A stretch of DNA of 64,000 nucleotides from Parvularculaceae bacterium (lineage in GTDB: Bacteria > Pseudomonadota > Alphaproteobacteria > Caulobacterales > Parvularculaceae), in NCBI GenBank assembly GCA_020446945.1, contig JAGRDS010000015.1, forward strand, positions 47,932-111,931. Reading direction: 5' to 3'. A program made the position numbers and the translations under genes. Positions 17,053 to 26,371 of the stretch are shown piece by piece. Numbering within the stretch: position 1 is the stretch's first letter; every line of letters starts with the position of its first letter. A model generated the notes under the pieces. The model saw only the letters and a list, made by a program, of their open reading frames with translations, did no database searches and was not told the DNA's origin.

Positions 17053-17565
17053 ATGGCGGTCAGGATCATGATTGCGGCGTTGTCCGCCGGGTTGATGGCG
17101 GCGTCGCCCGCCCCGGCGCAGGATAATGCCGACAGCGGCGAAATTTCACAGGATATGAGTCCGGCCGAGCGTTCGGCCGCCTTTCTGGCTGAAAACGCCC
17201 GGCGCGCGGGCGTGGCGACGACTGCGTCCGGGCTTCAGTACGAAATCATCGAGAAATCGGCGCGCGGCGGGCGGCGGCCGAAAAAGAACAGCATCGTCGT
17301 CGTGCATTACACCGGCATGCTGATGAGCGGCGCGGTGTTTGATTCGTCCGTATCGCGCGGCGCGCCCGATACGTTTCGCGTCGACGGCGTTATCGCGGGC
17401 TGGTCTGAAGGTTTGCAGTTGATGAGCGCCGGCGACAAATATCGTTTCTTCATCCCGCCGGACCTCGCCTATGGCGCGCAGGGCGTGCCGGGCGCAAATA
17501 TCGGCCCGGATGAATTGCTGATATTCGATGTGGAGCTGATCCGGATCGGCCGGTCGAGTTTTTGA
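17053..17565 (+). CDS. FKBP-type peptidyl-prolyl isomerase, exported
   Basis: Periplasmic prolyl isomerase with one FKBP domain. The signal peptide ends near SPAPAQ; a short helical linker (SPAERSAAFLAENARRAGVATTASGLQYEI) leads into the FKBP fold with VHYTGMLMSGAVFDSS, VIAGWSEGLQLMSAGDKYRFFIPPDLAYG and the closing IFDVELI strand. GGAG is eight bases before the ATG. The next gene encodes a lipoprotein with two related FKBP domains, so the pair probably arose by duplication and may act on outer-membrane protein folding. Confidence 0.93.
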   Translation: MAVRIMIAALSAGLMAASPAPAQDNADSGEISQDMSPAERSAAFLAENARRAGVATTASGLQYEIIEKSARGGRRPKKNSIVVVHYTGMLMSGAVFDSSVSRGAPDTFRVDGVIAGWSEGLQLMSAGDKYRFFIPPDLAYGAQGVPGANIGPDELLIFDVELIRIGRSSF

Positions 17566-17692
17566 CGATCTGGTTTTCGGCGGTCGATTAAACTTTGCAC
17601 AGCATGCGCCGGGAACGGGGTTTTCGCATTCGGGCGGGTTTTCCCGGCGGCGGAAAAAGCCTAGTTGTCCGCGGCGCGAAATGGAGTGACTC

Positions 17693-18691
17693 ATGAAATC
17701 AGGGATTTTGATTTGCGGGCTGGCCGCTGCGCTGATCGGCGTTTCGGCCTGCGCGAAAAAGGACGCTGCGGCGGACGCTGCGGCGGACGCTGCGGGGGAG
17801 ACGGCGGCCGGGACGACGACCGCTGAACCTGCGCCCGCCGATGCGGCGACCCGCGATGCGGCGGCGATAGATCTGGAAAAGCTTGCGGCGGACAATGAAG
17901 TGAAATCTGAAAAATTCCTGACCGAAAACCGCGCCCGCGACGGCGTCAAGACAACCGCGTCCGGCCTTCAATACATGGTGCTGTCCGAAGGGCCGGCGGA
18001 CGGATTTTCACCGAAGGCGGAAGATGTCGTCGATGTGCATTATGTCGGTACGCTGATCGACGGTACGGAATTCGATTCCTCACGGCGACGCGGCGCAGCG
18101 GCGCGTTTCCCCCTCAATCGCGTCATTCCCGGCTGGACCGAAGGCGTTCAGCTGATGAGCGAAGGCGACAAATACCGTTTCTTCATCCCCTCCGAACTCG
18201 CCTATGGCGAGGCGGGAACGCCGGGCGGTCCGATCGGGCCGAACGAGGCGCTCATCTTCGACGTCGAGCTGATCAAGGTTTCAAATCTTGAACGCAATCT
18301 CGACGCCGCAAAACGATTCCTCGCCGAGAACGCAAAGAAAGCCGGCGTCAAGACGACCGCGTCTGGCCTTCAATACGAGGTGCTGACGAAAGGCGCGTCC
18401 GGCGGCCAATCGCCGAATGACGCCGACAAGGTGCGCGTCAATTATGAAGGGCGCCTACTGAACGGAACCGTATTCGATTCCTCCTATGACCGCGGCGAGC
18501 CGATCGAGTTTCCGTTAAACCGCGTCATCGCGGGATGGACCGAAGGCGTTCAACTGATGAGCGAGGGCGACAAGTTTCGTTTCTTCATTCCGGCCGAACT
18601 CGCTTACGGCGAGGCGGGAACGCCGGGCGGGCCGATCGGGCCGAACGAGGCGCTCATCTTCGACGTCGAATTGCTGAATGTCGTCAAATAG
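17693..18691 (+). CDS. Lipoprotein with two tandem FKBP domains
   Basis: Prolyl isomerase anchored by lipid: the signal peptide ends in the lipobox GVSAC. An alanine-rich linker encoded by a 12-base tandem repeat follows, then two FKBP domains (about residues 85-200 and 205-332), each preceded by the KTTASGLQY linker also found in the neighbouring FKBP gene. The domains are almost identical over the EGVQLMSEGDKxRFFIP to IFDVEL part, including at the DNA level. Tandem FKBP proteins occur in other bacteria. GGAG is six bases before the ATG, and a terminator follows the gene. Confidence 0.92.
   Translation: MKSGILICGLAAALIGVSACAKKDAAADAAADAAGETAAGTTTAEPAPADAATRDAAAIDLEKLAADNEVKSEKFLTENRARDGVKTTASGLQYMVLSEGPADGFSPKAEDVVDVHYVGTLIDGTEFDSSRRRGAAARFPLNRVIPGWTEGVQLMSEGDKYRFFIPSELAYGEAGTPGGPIGPNEALIFDVELIKVSNLERNLDAAKRFLAENAKKAGVKTTASGLQYEVLTKGASGGQSPNDADKVRVNYEGRLLNGTVFDSSYDRGEPIEFPLNRVIAGWTEGVQLMSEGDKFRFFIPAELAYGEAGTPGGPIGPNEALIFDVELLNVVK
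17762..17797 (+). repeat. 12-base tandem repeat, three copies
   Basis: GACGCTGCGGCG occurs at 17762 and 17774, and with one change at 17786, encoding repeated D-A-A-A in the linker behind the lipid anchor of the tandem FKBP protein. Such in-frame repeats can vary in number without frameshift. Confidence 0.8.
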
Positions 18692-18713
18692 CGCGCACCG
18701 GCGGCGATGAACG

Positions 18714-18743
18714 AAAAAAGGCGCCGTTCGGCGCCTTTTTTTT
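18714..18743. terminator. Rho-independent terminator, probably bidirectional
   Basis: GGCGCC-GTTC-GGCGCC (18720-18735) forms a six-base GC stem with a tetraloop, flanked by six A on the left and eight T on the right. It lies between the forward FKBP gene and the convergent APC permease and fits termination of both. Confidence 0.9.
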
Positions 18744-18771
18744 GTTTGCGGACGGGGGCCCCTTTCAGGGG

Positions 18772-20190
18772 TCAGCCGCGCCGGCCGAGCACGCTCGATC
18801 CACGGCTGAATACGAAATAGACGACGAGCCCGACGCCCATCCAGATGAAAAACCGCGTCTGCGTAACCGTTGGCAGGCTGAAGAACAGATAAAGACAGCC
18901 GGCGATGGCGAGCGGCGCGACGACAAAGGCGAGCGGCGTCTTGAACGGGCGCTCGCGCGCCGGTTCGCGAACGCGCAGGATCATCAGCGCGGCGGAGGTG
19001 GCGATAAAAGCGGCGAGCGTTCCCGCGTTCGCAAGTTCGGCGATCGTCGCAAGCGGCAGGACGCCCGCGATCAGGGAGCAGACGACGCCGGTGATGATCG
19101 TCATCGCGACCGGCGCGCCGCTTTTCTCATGCACCTTGCCAAGCTGGTGCGGCAGCAATCCGTCGCGCGCCATCACGAAAAAGATCCGGCTTTGTCCGTA
19201 CATGAAGGCGAGAATGACCGTCGGCAGGGCGACGACGGCGGCGGCGGCGATCAGGCCGGCGGCCTGCGGGTGGCCGAGCGTTCTCAAAATATGCGCCAGC
19301 GGTTCGCTGCTCGCGGCGAATTCGCGAAACGACATCGCGCCGACGGCGGACGCCGCGACGGTCATGTAAATCAGCGTGCAGGCGACCATCGATCCGATAA
19401 TGCCGATCGAAAGGTTCCTGCCCGGATCTTTCGTTTCCTCCGCCGCCGTCGAAACCGCGTCGAAGCCGTAAAATGCGAAGAATATGATTGCGGCGGCGGA
19501 CATGATCCCGCGATCGGCGCCGTTCGCATCGACATGGGCAGCGAATCCATAGGGCGAGAAGGGTTCGAAATTGGCGGCGTTGAACGCAGGTATCGCCAGC
19601 GCGACGAAAATCGCGAGCGCGACGATCTTCACAACGACAAGCACCGAGTTGACATTGGCGCTTTCGCGCGTGCCGATCAGCAGCATGCCGGTGACGGCGG
19701 CGACGATCAAAATCGCGGGCAGGTTGACAAGGCCGCCCTCTGTCGCCGGGCCGCCGATCAGCGCCGCCGGCAGGTGGACGCCGAAACCTTCGAGAAACCC
19801 GGCGGCGTAGCCGGCCCAGCCGACGGCGACCGCCGAACAGACAACCGAATATTCAAGGATGAGCGCCCATCCGATTATCCACGCGATCAGTTCGCCCATA
19901 GAGGCGTAGGAATAGGTGTAGGCGCTGCCCGAGGCCGGCATCATCGTCGCGAGTTCGGCGTAGGCGAGCGCGGCGAACGCGCAGACCGCGCCGGCGATTG
20001 CAAAGGATACGATAACGGCAGGCCCGGCCCGTTCGGCGCCGATGCCGACCAGCGTGTATATGCCGGTGCCGACGATTGCGCCGACGCCGAGAAGCACCAG
20101 ATGCCAGGCTGAAAGGGAGGGGCGCAGCCGGTTGGCCGCGCGATGATCGACAAGCTCATCTATCGATTTGCGTCGAAAAAGATCTTTCAT
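18772..20190 (-). CDS. APC family amino acid permease
   Basis: Inner-membrane amino acid transporter of the APC superfamily, most like the cationic amino acid (CAT/YfnA) group. About 12 membrane segments are visible, starting with GVGAIVGTGIYTLVG, the conserved substrate-binding loop of the family, followed by ALAYAELATMMPASGSAYTY in segments 2-3. GAGAGGA lies eight bases before the ATG. Length 472 is typical. It converges with the FKBP operon across a terminator and has no linked catabolic gene, so the substrate cannot be narrowed. Confidence 0.9.
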   Translation of the reverse strand: MKDLFRRKSIDELVDHRAANRLRPSLSAWHLVLLGVGAIVGTGIYTLVGIGAERAGPAVIVSFAIAGAVCAFAALAYAELATMMPASGSAYTYSYASMGELIAWIIGWALILEYSVVCSAVAVGWAGYAAGFLEGFGVHLPAALIGGPATEGGLVNLPAILIVAAVTGMLLIGTRESANVNSVLVVVKIVALAIFVALAIPAFNAANFEPFSPYGFAAHVDANGADRGIMSAAAIIFFAFYGFDAVSTAAEETKDPGRNLSIGIIGSMVACTLIYMTVAASAVGAMSFREFAASSEPLAHILRTLGHPQAAGLIAAAAVVALPTVILAFMYGQSRIFFVMARDGLLPHQLGKVHEKSGAPVAMTIITGVVCSLIAGVLPLATIAELANAGTLAAFIATSAALMILRVREPARERPFKTPLAFVVAPLAIAGCLYLFFSLPTVTQTRFFIWMGVGLVVYFVFSRGSSVLGRRG

Positions 20191-20304
20191 CCGGCGTTCC
20201 TCTCCCGTTTCGCCGGGGGACTGTCAGCCGGTTTCGCGCTTTTTCGCAAGGTCGCATCTTCGCCCGCGCGATTGGCGCGCGCGTGCGTTCTGGTGTAGAG
20301 CCGG

Positions 20305-20601
20305 ATGATGGCGAATAAACTGGAACCGGGGGAAATTCTGCGCCGACTTGAAAATGCGCCCGGATGGACGCTCGGCGGCGAAGGACGCTCCATCAGCCGC
20401 GCATTCGCATTCGCCGATTTCAATGCGGCGTTCGGTTTCATGACGCGCGTTGCGCTGGCGGCCGAAAAGGCCGATCACCATCCGGATTGGACGAACATAT
20501 ATAACCGGGTGGAAGTAACCCTGACGACGCATGACGCCGGCGGACTGACGGAGAAGGATTTCGCGCTCGCGGGCGCAATAAACGCGGCTGCGTCACAATA
20601 A
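20305..20601 (+). CDS. phhB: 4a-hydroxytetrahydrobiopterin dehydratase
   Basis: Pterin-4a-carbinolamine dehydratase that recycles the pterin cofactor of aromatic amino acid hydroxylases; also found without the hydroxylase in many bacteria. The family signature is complete: [17 protein letters not shown] followed by [12 protein letters not shown], with the paired histidines of the active site. The length of 98 residues is normal. Either ATG 20305 or the next codon (20308) may start. No phenylalanine hydroxylase gene is present in this window. Confidence 0.93.
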   Translation: MMANKLEPGEILRRLENAPGWTLGGEGRSISRAFAFADFNAAFGFMTRVALAAEKADHHPDWTNIYNRVEVTLTTHDAGGLTEKDFALAGAINAAASQ

Positions 20602-20677
20602 AGCCCTATGGGCGCCTTTGTAGCGCCCGGCGAAGCCCGGTAGGCTCGCCCGGCATTCAAGGGGAAGAGAAGAGAAA

Positions 20678-21373
20678 ATGGCGACGATCACCCTGGTAGA
20701 CGATGATGCGAACATCCTGACTTCGGTCTCTATGGCGCTCGAAGCCGAGGGCCATACGGTCAAGACTTTCGAAGACGGGGCGAGCGCGCTTGCGGACATC
20801 AACGCCGCCCCGCCCGATCTCATCGTCTCCGACATCAAGATGCCGACGATGGACGGTATGGAGCTGCTGCGCCGCATCCGCCAGACTTCGGATTTGCCGC
20901 TAATCTTCCTGACCTCGAAGGACGAGGAGATCGACGAGGTTCTCGGCCTTACGATGGGCGCCGACGATTACGTCAAGAAACCTTTTTCGCAGCGCCTCCT
21001 GCTTGAGCGCGTCAAGGCGGTTCTGCGCCGGCGCAACGCCGCGCCGACGCCGACCAAGGAAGAAGAAAAGCAGATTATCCGCCGATCCAGCCTGACGCTC
21101 GATCCGATGCGCCACGCCTGCCTGTGGAAGGGCGAGGCCGTCGTTTTGACCGTGACGGAGTTCCTGATCCTTGAATCGCTCGCCCAGCGCCCCGGCTTCG
21201 TCAAAAGCCGCGACGCGCTGATGGATGCGGCCTATGACGATCAGGTTTATGTCGACGACCGCACGATCGACAGCCATATCAAACGCATTCGAAAGAAGTT
21301 TCGCGTGATCGATCAGGAATTCGACGCCATCGAAACGCTCTACGGCGTCGGTTACAAATACAAGGAGAGCTGA
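20678..21373 (+). CDS. chvI: Response regulator ChvI, OmpR family
   Basis: DNA-binding response regulator of the alphaproteobacterial ChvG/ChvI envelope-stress and acid-response system. The receiver domain has the acidic pocket DDDAN, phospho-acceptor Asp in [12 protein letters not shown], and KKPFSQR with the conserved lysine; this [17 protein letters not shown] stretch is typical of ChvI. A winged-helix C-terminal domain follows (residues about 130-231). A strong GGGGAAGAGAAG ribosome site precedes the ATG. Eight bases separate it from the sensor gene, so they are co-transcribed. Confidence 0.94.
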   Translation: MATITLVDDDANILTSVSMALEAEGHTVKTFEDGASALADINAAPPDLIVSDIKMPTMDGMELLRRIRQTSDLPLIFLTSKDEEIDEVLGLTMGADDYVKKPFSQRLLLERVKAVLRRRNAAPTPTKEEEKQIIRRSSLTLDPMRHACLWKGEAVVLTVTEFLILESLAQRPGFVKSRDALMDAAYDDQVYVDDRTIDSHIKRIRKKFRVIDQEFDAIETLYGVGYKYKES

Positions 21374-21381
21374 TCCGGCTG

Positions 21382-23097
21382 ATGACGGAAGGGGCGGCTC
21401 AGCGTCCGCGGCGACCCTCGCGGTTTGGGGGCGCAGGCGTCGCCGTATCGCGGCTGACGCTGACGATCGTGCTCGCCAATCTGATCGGTCTCGTCATCCT
21501 TCTCGTCGGATCGTTCGGCGTTACCCAGTACAGGGACGGACTTGTCGCCGCCAAACTCGAAGGCGTGCGCGCGCAGGCCCAGCTTTTCGCCGACGTGCTG
21601 GCGCAAACCGCCGTTGAGGAAAGCGACTGCGATTCACGGGCGAACGAGACGTTCCAGACCAGGATCTGCGGGCATTCGCTGTCAGAACGCGACGTCAATG
21701 AAGTCTTCAACCGCGTCTGGGACAGTTTCGAGGGTCGGATCCGGATATTCAACGCGCCGTCCTCGACGGACGATCCGGTCGTCGCCGATGCCGGCGCGCT
21801 CCTGATCGACGATGTCATGTTGCGCGAAGACGAAATCGTCGTCGAGCAACTGGGCCCCGTCGACGAGGCGCGCGCCGACAATATTTTCTGGACCATCGCG
21901 CAGGGCGCCGAGGCGTTTTTGAAGCGGTTCATGACGGGCGGGTTTCGCCGCGAGGCCGCGCAAAGAACGATCGAGGCGGAATTGAACGAGGCGCTCCAGT
22001 CCTCGCCCTTCGCCGAGGAACGCGGCGCAACGTCGGTGCGTTTCAACGAAGACGGCGAACTCGTCGCATCGGTGTCGGTGCCGATCCGGCGCGTGCAGGC
22101 GATATACGGGCTGGTGACGGCGGAAATCGGCGGCATTGAGGAACTTGTTTCCGATGCACGCCTCGCCATCCTGCCGTTTTTCGGCCTCGCCTGCGCCGCC
22201 GCGATCTTGTCGTCGCTTTTGCTGACGGCGGCGATCGCGCAGCCGATACGCCAGCTCGCCGTCGCCGCCGACAAGGTGCGCGAAGGGATCGCCGCCGCCG
22301 CGCGCGCGCGCATTCCTGACTTTTCGCAGAGAAAGGACGAAATCGGCGAGCTTTCCGCATCGCTGCGCGCGATGACTCAGACGATATACGCGCGCATCGA
22401 GGCGATCGAAAGTTTCGCCGCCGACGTTGCGCATGAGCTGAAAAATCCGCTGACGTCGATACGCAGCGCAACCGAAACGCTTGAAATCGCCTCAAAGCCG
22501 GAAGCGCGCGAAAAACTCATGGGCGTCATCAAGAAAGACGTTGCGCGCATGGACCGGCTGATCACCGATATTTCGAACGCCTCGCGCCTTGATGCGGAAC
22601 TCGCGCGCGAGGCGCGCGAGGCCGTCGATATCCGCAAACTCCTGACCGATATCGCAGACCTGTACCGCATGACGGCGAAAGAGCGCGACGCCCCCGTCGC
22701 CTTCGATCCGACCGGCTCGCCGATTTACCTTTTCGGAAATGCGACGGCGCTTGGACAGGTATTCCGTAACCTGATCGATAATGCGCGCTCCTTCTCGCCC
22801 GCCGACGGATCGGTGAGGATTTACATGTCGCCGCCGACCGAACGGCATAAAAGCGTTCAGGTGGTCGTCGATGACGACGGGCCGGGAATTCCGCCCGACG
22901 CGCTGGAGAAAATCTTTTCGCGGTTTTACACCAAGCGGCCCAAAGGGTCGGACTTCGGCAACAATTCCGGGCTCGGCCTTGCAATCTCGCGCCAGATAAT
23001 CGCCAGCCATGGCGGCGTCGTATGGGCCGAGAACCGGACCGACGATGCGGGCGATATTCTCGGCGCGCGGTTCGTCGTCGAATTGCCGACGGCCTAG
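21382..23097 (+). CDS. chvG: Sensor histidine kinase ChvG
   Basis: Membrane sensor partner of ChvI. Two transmembrane segments (around residues 25-50 and 255-290) flank a periplasmic domain of about 200 residues; then come a HAMP-like region, the H-box SFAADVAHELKNPLTS with the autophosphorylated histidine, and the ATPase domain with N-box (FRNLIDNARS), DDDGPGIP and GLGLAIS. In related bacteria the periplasmic regulator ExoR holds this kinase off; no exoR is in this window. The hprK, EIIA and HPr genes follow immediately, the usual alphaproteobacterial order. Confidence 0.94.
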   Translation: MTEGAAQRPRRPSRFGGAGVAVSRLTLTIVLANLIGLVILLVGSFGVTQYRDGLVAAKLEGVRAQAQLFADVLAQTAVEESDCDSRANETFQTRICGHSLSERDVNEVFNRVWDSFEGRIRIFNAPSSTDDPVVADAGALLIDDVMLREDEIVVEQLGPVDEARADNIFWTIAQGAEAFLKRFMTGGFRREAAQRTIEAELNEALQSSPFAEERGATSVRFNEDGELVASVSVPIRRVQAIYGLVTAEIGGIEELVSDARLAILPFFGLACAAAILSSLLLTAAIAQPIRQLAVAADKVREGIAAAARARIPDFSQRKDEIGELSASLRAMTQTIYARIEAIESFAADVAHELKNPLTSIRSATETLEIASKPEAREKLMGVIKKDVARMDRLITDISNASRLDAELAREAREAVDIRKLLTDIADLYRMTAKERDAPVAFDPTGSPIYLFGNATALGQVFRNLIDNARSFSPADGSVRIYMSPPTERHKSVQVVVDDDGPGIPPDALEKIFSRFYTKRPKGSDFGNNSGLGLAISRQIIASHGGVVWAENRTDDAGDILGARFVVELPTA

Positions 23098-23101
23098 CGC
23101 G

Positions 23102-23629
23102 ATGGCGCAGGTCCACGCCGTCGCCGCAGCCCTCGCCGTCGATCCGGACGGCCCGCTTTTCGGCGTTCTCATTCTCGGCGCGCCGGGCGCCGGCAAATCC
23201 TCGCTCGCCCTTTCGCTTGTCGAAACCTGCCCGTTCCGGCGCACCGCGCTCGTCGCCGACGATGCGGTGCGCATCGACGCCGCGTCCGGTTTTCCTGTCG
23301 CATTCGCGCCGCCGCCGATCGAAGGCTTGATTGAGGTGCGCGGCTTCGGACCGGCGCGGATCAGGCATGTGAAAAGCGTACGCTTGCGCCTCGCCGTCGA
23401 TTTGTCGCGCCCCGCCGAACGCATGCCGGAGCCAGGCGTCTATGCGCCGCCGGATACGCGGGCGGATGCGCAGGGACCGGGCGTCCCGCTCTATCCCATT
23501 CGCTGGAAAGGCGAGGAAAACCTCGCCGCGCACCGCATCAGGCGCATCGCCGTTTCAATTTTGAGTGGACAATTGCTGCAATGCACGCAGGATAGGGGGT
23601 TTGAAAAGACGGAAAGGAACGGGCGGTAG
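23102..23629 (+). CDS. hprK: HPr kinase/phosphorylase, short alphaproteobacterial form
   Basis: Phosphorylates HPr on its regulatory serine and removes the phosphate, linking carbon and nitrogen state to regulation. The short alphaproteobacterial form lacks the N-terminal domain of Firmicutes HprK. The P-loop GAPGAGKSSLAL near residue 27, VADDAVRI and the signature VRGFGPARI are visible. ATG 23102 is five bases after the chvG stop and agrees with the family N-terminus. It forms an operon with chvI, chvG, the EIIA and HPr genes. Confidence 0.93.
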   Translation: MAQVHAVAAALAVDPDGPLFGVLILGAPGAGKSSLALSLVETCPFRRTALVADDAVRIDAASGFPVAFAPPPIEGLIEVRGFGPARIRHVKSVRLRLAVDLSRPAERMPEPGVYAPPDTRADAQGPGVPLYPIRWKGEENLAAHRIRRIAVSILSGQLLQCTQDRGFEKTERNGR

Positions 23630-23636
23630 GCGCGGC

Positions 23637-24044
23637 ATGATTGGTCTGGTGATCGTAACGCATGGAAGTTTGGCGGAACATTTTCTGGCGGCGATGGAGC
23701 ATGTCGTCGGGCCGCAGGAAAAGGTCGAGACGGTGTCGATCGGCGCGGACGACGATATGGAAAAGCGCCGCGGCGATATTATCGCCGCGTCCGGGCGCGT
23801 CGATGACGGCGACGGCGTCATTATACTGACCGACATGTTCGGCGGTACGCCGTCCAACCTTGCGATCTCGGTCATGGAGAAGGCGAACGCCGAAGTGATC
23901 GCGGGCGTCAATCTTCCGATGCTGATAAAGCTCGCCTCGATCCGCGCCGATAAATCGCTCGACGATGCGGTCGGCGCCGCGCATGAGGCGGGGCGCAAAT
24001 ATATCAATGTCGCCTCATGGGTGCTTGCCGGCGACGGCGGCTGA
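23637..24044 (+). CDS. PTS EIIA component, mannose family
   Basis: Soluble EIIA of the mannose-type fold, which in alphaproteobacteria serves a regulatory phosphotransfer chain without a sugar permease. The phosphorylated histidine is in VIVTHGSLAEHF (His9), and LTDMFGGTPSNLA is the second conserved block. The 135-residue length matches a single EIIA domain. Start ATG 23637 lies seven bases after hprK. No EIIB, EIIC or EIID gene is present, supporting a purely regulatory role. Confidence 0.93.
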   Translation: MIGLVIVTHGSLAEHFLAAMEHVVGPQEKVETVSIGADDDMEKRRGDIIAASGRVDDGDGVIILTDMFGGTPSNLAISVMEKANAEVIAGVNLPMLIKLASIRADKSLDDAVGAAHEAGRKYINVASWVLAGDGG

Positions 24045-24066
24045 AGAAAACGTTCGGCGGGCCGGA

Positions 24067-24363
24067 TTGACAAAAGACCAGACCAGCGACGCGCCGGTGA
24101 GCGCCGATGTCCTCATCATCAACAAGCGCGGCCTGCATGCGCGCGCATCGGCGAGGTTTTGCGCCGTTGCGGGTTCGTTCGACGCAAGGGTGATTGTGCG
24201 AAAGGACGGCGTAACGGTTGGCGGACGCTCGATCATGGCGCTGTTGACGCTGGGCGCGGGCGCGGGTTCGACGATCAATATCAGCGCGAGCGGCCCGCAG
24301 GCGGCGGAAGCGATCGACACGCTGACAAAGCTTATCGCCGACAAGTTCGGCGAGGATGAATAA
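24067..24363 (+). CDS. HPr phosphocarrier protein
   Basis: Small PTS carrier with the phospho-histidine in NKRGLHARASARF and the regulatory serine in GGRSIMALLTL, the target of HprK in the same operon. No ATG fits: TTG 24067 gives 98 residues and GTG 24097 gives 88, both reasonable; I list the longer. The gene follows EIIA by 22 bases. PTS enzyme I is not in the window. Confidence 0.9.
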   Translation: MTKDQTSDAPVSADVLIINKRGLHARASARFCAVAGSFDARVIVRKDGVTVGGRSIMALLTLGAGAGSTINISASGPQAAEAIDTLTKLIADKFGEDE

Positions 24364-24366
24364 TCC

Positions 24367-24795
24367 CTATTCCGGAATCTGCTCGCCCGATCCGCCGAAT
24401 TCAGACGGAAAATCCCTGAATTTCGGCAGGCCGTCGCGCATCGGCAAAACGGTTTCCTGGTAATTCACGTGAACGCCCGGCGCGAAATTGAGATCCGGGA
24501 TCGTCGCGGCGAAAATATCGACCAGCCCGAGGCCTGGATGATCCGTCATCAGATGACCGCCGCAAGCGGCGCAATATGTCCGCGCGCTCGCCGCCGTCTT
24601 GTTGAAGGACTTTATGCGATCGGCGCCGGCGACCACCTGAACCGCCTCAGGTTTCCACAGGCTGAAAGCGTTGACCGGTCCGCCCGACCATGAACGGCAC
24701 GAGCGGCAATGGCAGTAGCCCATGCCTTCCGGTTCGCCGGTCGCTTCGATTTTCACCGCGCCGCAGAAACATTCACCCTTGTGGATTCTCGCCAT
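24367..24795 (-). CDS. GFA family zinc protein
   Basis: Member of the glutathione-dependent formaldehyde-activating enzyme-like family (CENP-V/GFA fold), cytoplasmic and zinc-binding. The cysteine groups CFCG, CHCRSC and CAAC are at the positions used for the two zinc ions. The ATG at 24795 is preferred over that at 24810 because GGAGG lies six bases before it. Most GFA-like proteins have no proven formaldehyde role, so substrate is unknown. It converges with the HPr gene three bases away. Confidence 0.88.
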   Translation of the reverse strand: MARIHKGECFCGAVKIEATGEPEGMGYCHCRSCRSWSGGPVNAFSLWKPEAVQVVAGADRIKSFNKTAASARTYCAACGGHLMTDHPGLGLVDIFAATIPDLNFAPGVHVNYQETVLPMRDGLPKFRDFPSEFGGSGEQIPE

Positions 24796-24890
24796 GTCGT
24801 CCTCCGTCATGAGGGCGCCAATCTAATCGGAAAACGCTGTTCGGCGAAAGCTGGCGGGCGAAAGCTTGTAGGCGAAAATGGAGCGTCCCG

Positions 24891-26336
24891 TTATTTCATC
24901 AAGGCGCGCGCGATCGCGAGACCAAGCTGTTCGGGGACGGGTTCGCTGACATTGGCGGTGAGGATCACCGTCCATTCGCCGTTCGATTCCAGCAGGGCGT
25001 TCGTTCCGTCCGCCCCGCCGGCGAGGCCCATCGGCGACGGATTGCGCAGCGCGTCCTCATCGCCCCCGCCGAGCGCCCAGACGGTCATCGCGCCGTTCAA
25101 AAGCCGGCCTTCACGCAGCGCGTTGTCGAATTTCAGCAGATCGTCGGCGGTCGAATAGACCCCGCCCGCCGCGCTGCCTGCATCGCCGTGCCGGTCCTGC
25201 GCATCGATATAGCCGGAACCGGGTCCGTCCGCGCGGGCATAGAGGCGCGCGACATTTTCGTGCGCGTTCCGGGCGTTGAAATATCCGCTTCGCTTCATGC
25301 CGGCGGGGTCGAATACCGCTCGCTGGACGAACGCCTCGTAGGGCTCGTCGGCGATGCGTTCTATCATTTCGCCGAGAACGACATAGCAGCCATTGCAATA
25401 GGCGCGCGCCTCGCCCGGCGCGAAAGTCGCCGGCTCGGCTGAAACAAAATCGTAATAGGCGTGGTTCGACGCGAAACGGTCTTTCGCCTGCGTTTCGAAT
25501 TTCGGTCCGAAAAAGTCGGCGACGCCGGCTTCCATATCGAGAAGCTGCCTGACGCTCGCCGTCGCCGTTACGGCGTTCGGGTAGTCGCTGATGACATCGC
25601 TGATTTTCGCATCAAGCGAGAGTCTGCCGTCCTCGACGAGCTTCGCGATTGCAATTTTCGTAAAAATCTTCCCGATCGATGCGATATTATACGCCGTTTC
25701 AGCGTCGGCTTGCGCGCCGCTTTTGCGGTCCGCGGCGCCGGTAATGCGGCGGATCAGGGGATCGCCATTGCGCGCGATCAGAATGACGCCGGCGAAATCA
25801 TCGGCGTCGATGACGGGCGCGAGCCATTCATCCAGCGCCGCGCCGATCGCATTCGCGTCCATTGAAGCATCGAATGCGGGCGGCGGAATGTCGATCGCAG
25901 CGCCGGCGCCGTCGCCGGCGTCAGCCGAAACGCCGATGCGGGAGATCTTGCGCTCCGGCGCGTCTTCGAACTCAAATCTGAAACGGGCGATCATTCCGGT
26001 GTCGCCCGCAAGCGCGACGTCGACCGTCTCGCCGTCGGTTTCGACATTGTCGATCCGCATCCGTCCAAGGTCGCCCGCAATCATGCGGACGAAACCGGCG
26101 CGCTCGTCCGGCGTTCGTTCAGCGTAGAGCGAGGCGGCGAAGTTTTCTTTCGCCGCTTTCTCGTAAGCGGCCGGATCAGCCGATTTCAACGCGTCGATTA
26201 TCGCGCGCGCGCGGGCGATGATCGCTATATCGCCGTCATGCGCGGCGGCGGCGTCCTGCGGCGCCCGGCTGCACGAAGCGATCACCGCGAGCGACGCAAG
26301 AACGCCGAGGCAAAGCGCCAGCGCCGCCTTTTTCAT
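24891..26336 (-). CDS. Lipoprotein serine hydrolase, beta-lactamase (class C-like) family
   Basis: Penicillin-binding-fold hydrolase of the class C beta-lactamase / esterase / D-peptidase group. The signal peptide ends in lipobox VIASC, so it is predicted to be a lipoprotein. The active-site SxxK is SIGK in NIASIGKIFTK (about residue 220), followed by the YCN triad element (Y-x-N) and a HGDAGSAAGG block near the third motif. The first 150 residues before the catalytic domain are an extra, probably NTF2-like, domain. It lies 35 bases downstream of the RND adaptor gene on the same strand and probably belongs to that operon. Beta-lactamase activity is not proven; esterase or peptidase is as likely. 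Confidence 0.87.
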   Translation of the reverse strand: MKKAALALCLGVLASLAVIASCSRAPQDAAAAHDGDIAIIARARAIIDALKSADPAAYEKAAKENFAASLYAERTPDERAGFVRMIAGDLGRMRIDNVETDGETVDVALAGDTGMIARFRFEFEDAPERKISRIGVSADAGDGAGAAIDIPPPAFDASMDANAIGAALDEWLAPVIDADDFAGVILIARNGDPLIRRITGAADRKSGAQADAETAYNIASIGKIFTKIAIAKLVEDGRLSLDAKISDVISDYPNAVTATASVRQLLDMEAGVADFFGPKFETQAKDRFASNHAYYDFVSAEPATFAPGEARAYCNGCYVVLGEMIERIADEPYEAFVQRAVFDPAGMKRSGYFNARNAHENVARLYARADGPGSGYIDAQDRHGDAGSAAGGVYSTADDLLKFDNALREGRLLNGAMTVWALGGGDEDALRNPSPMGLAGGADGTNALLESNGEWTVILTANVSEPVPEQLGLAIARALMK

Positions 26337-26371
26337 AACCTGCTCCAGCCTGCTGCGCCTTTTTGCGCCGT

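Noticed and set aside
18535..20112. 525-codon open frame on the plus strand
   Set aside because: Antisense to the APC permease and crosses the terminator; composition is charged and repetitive as in shadow frames.
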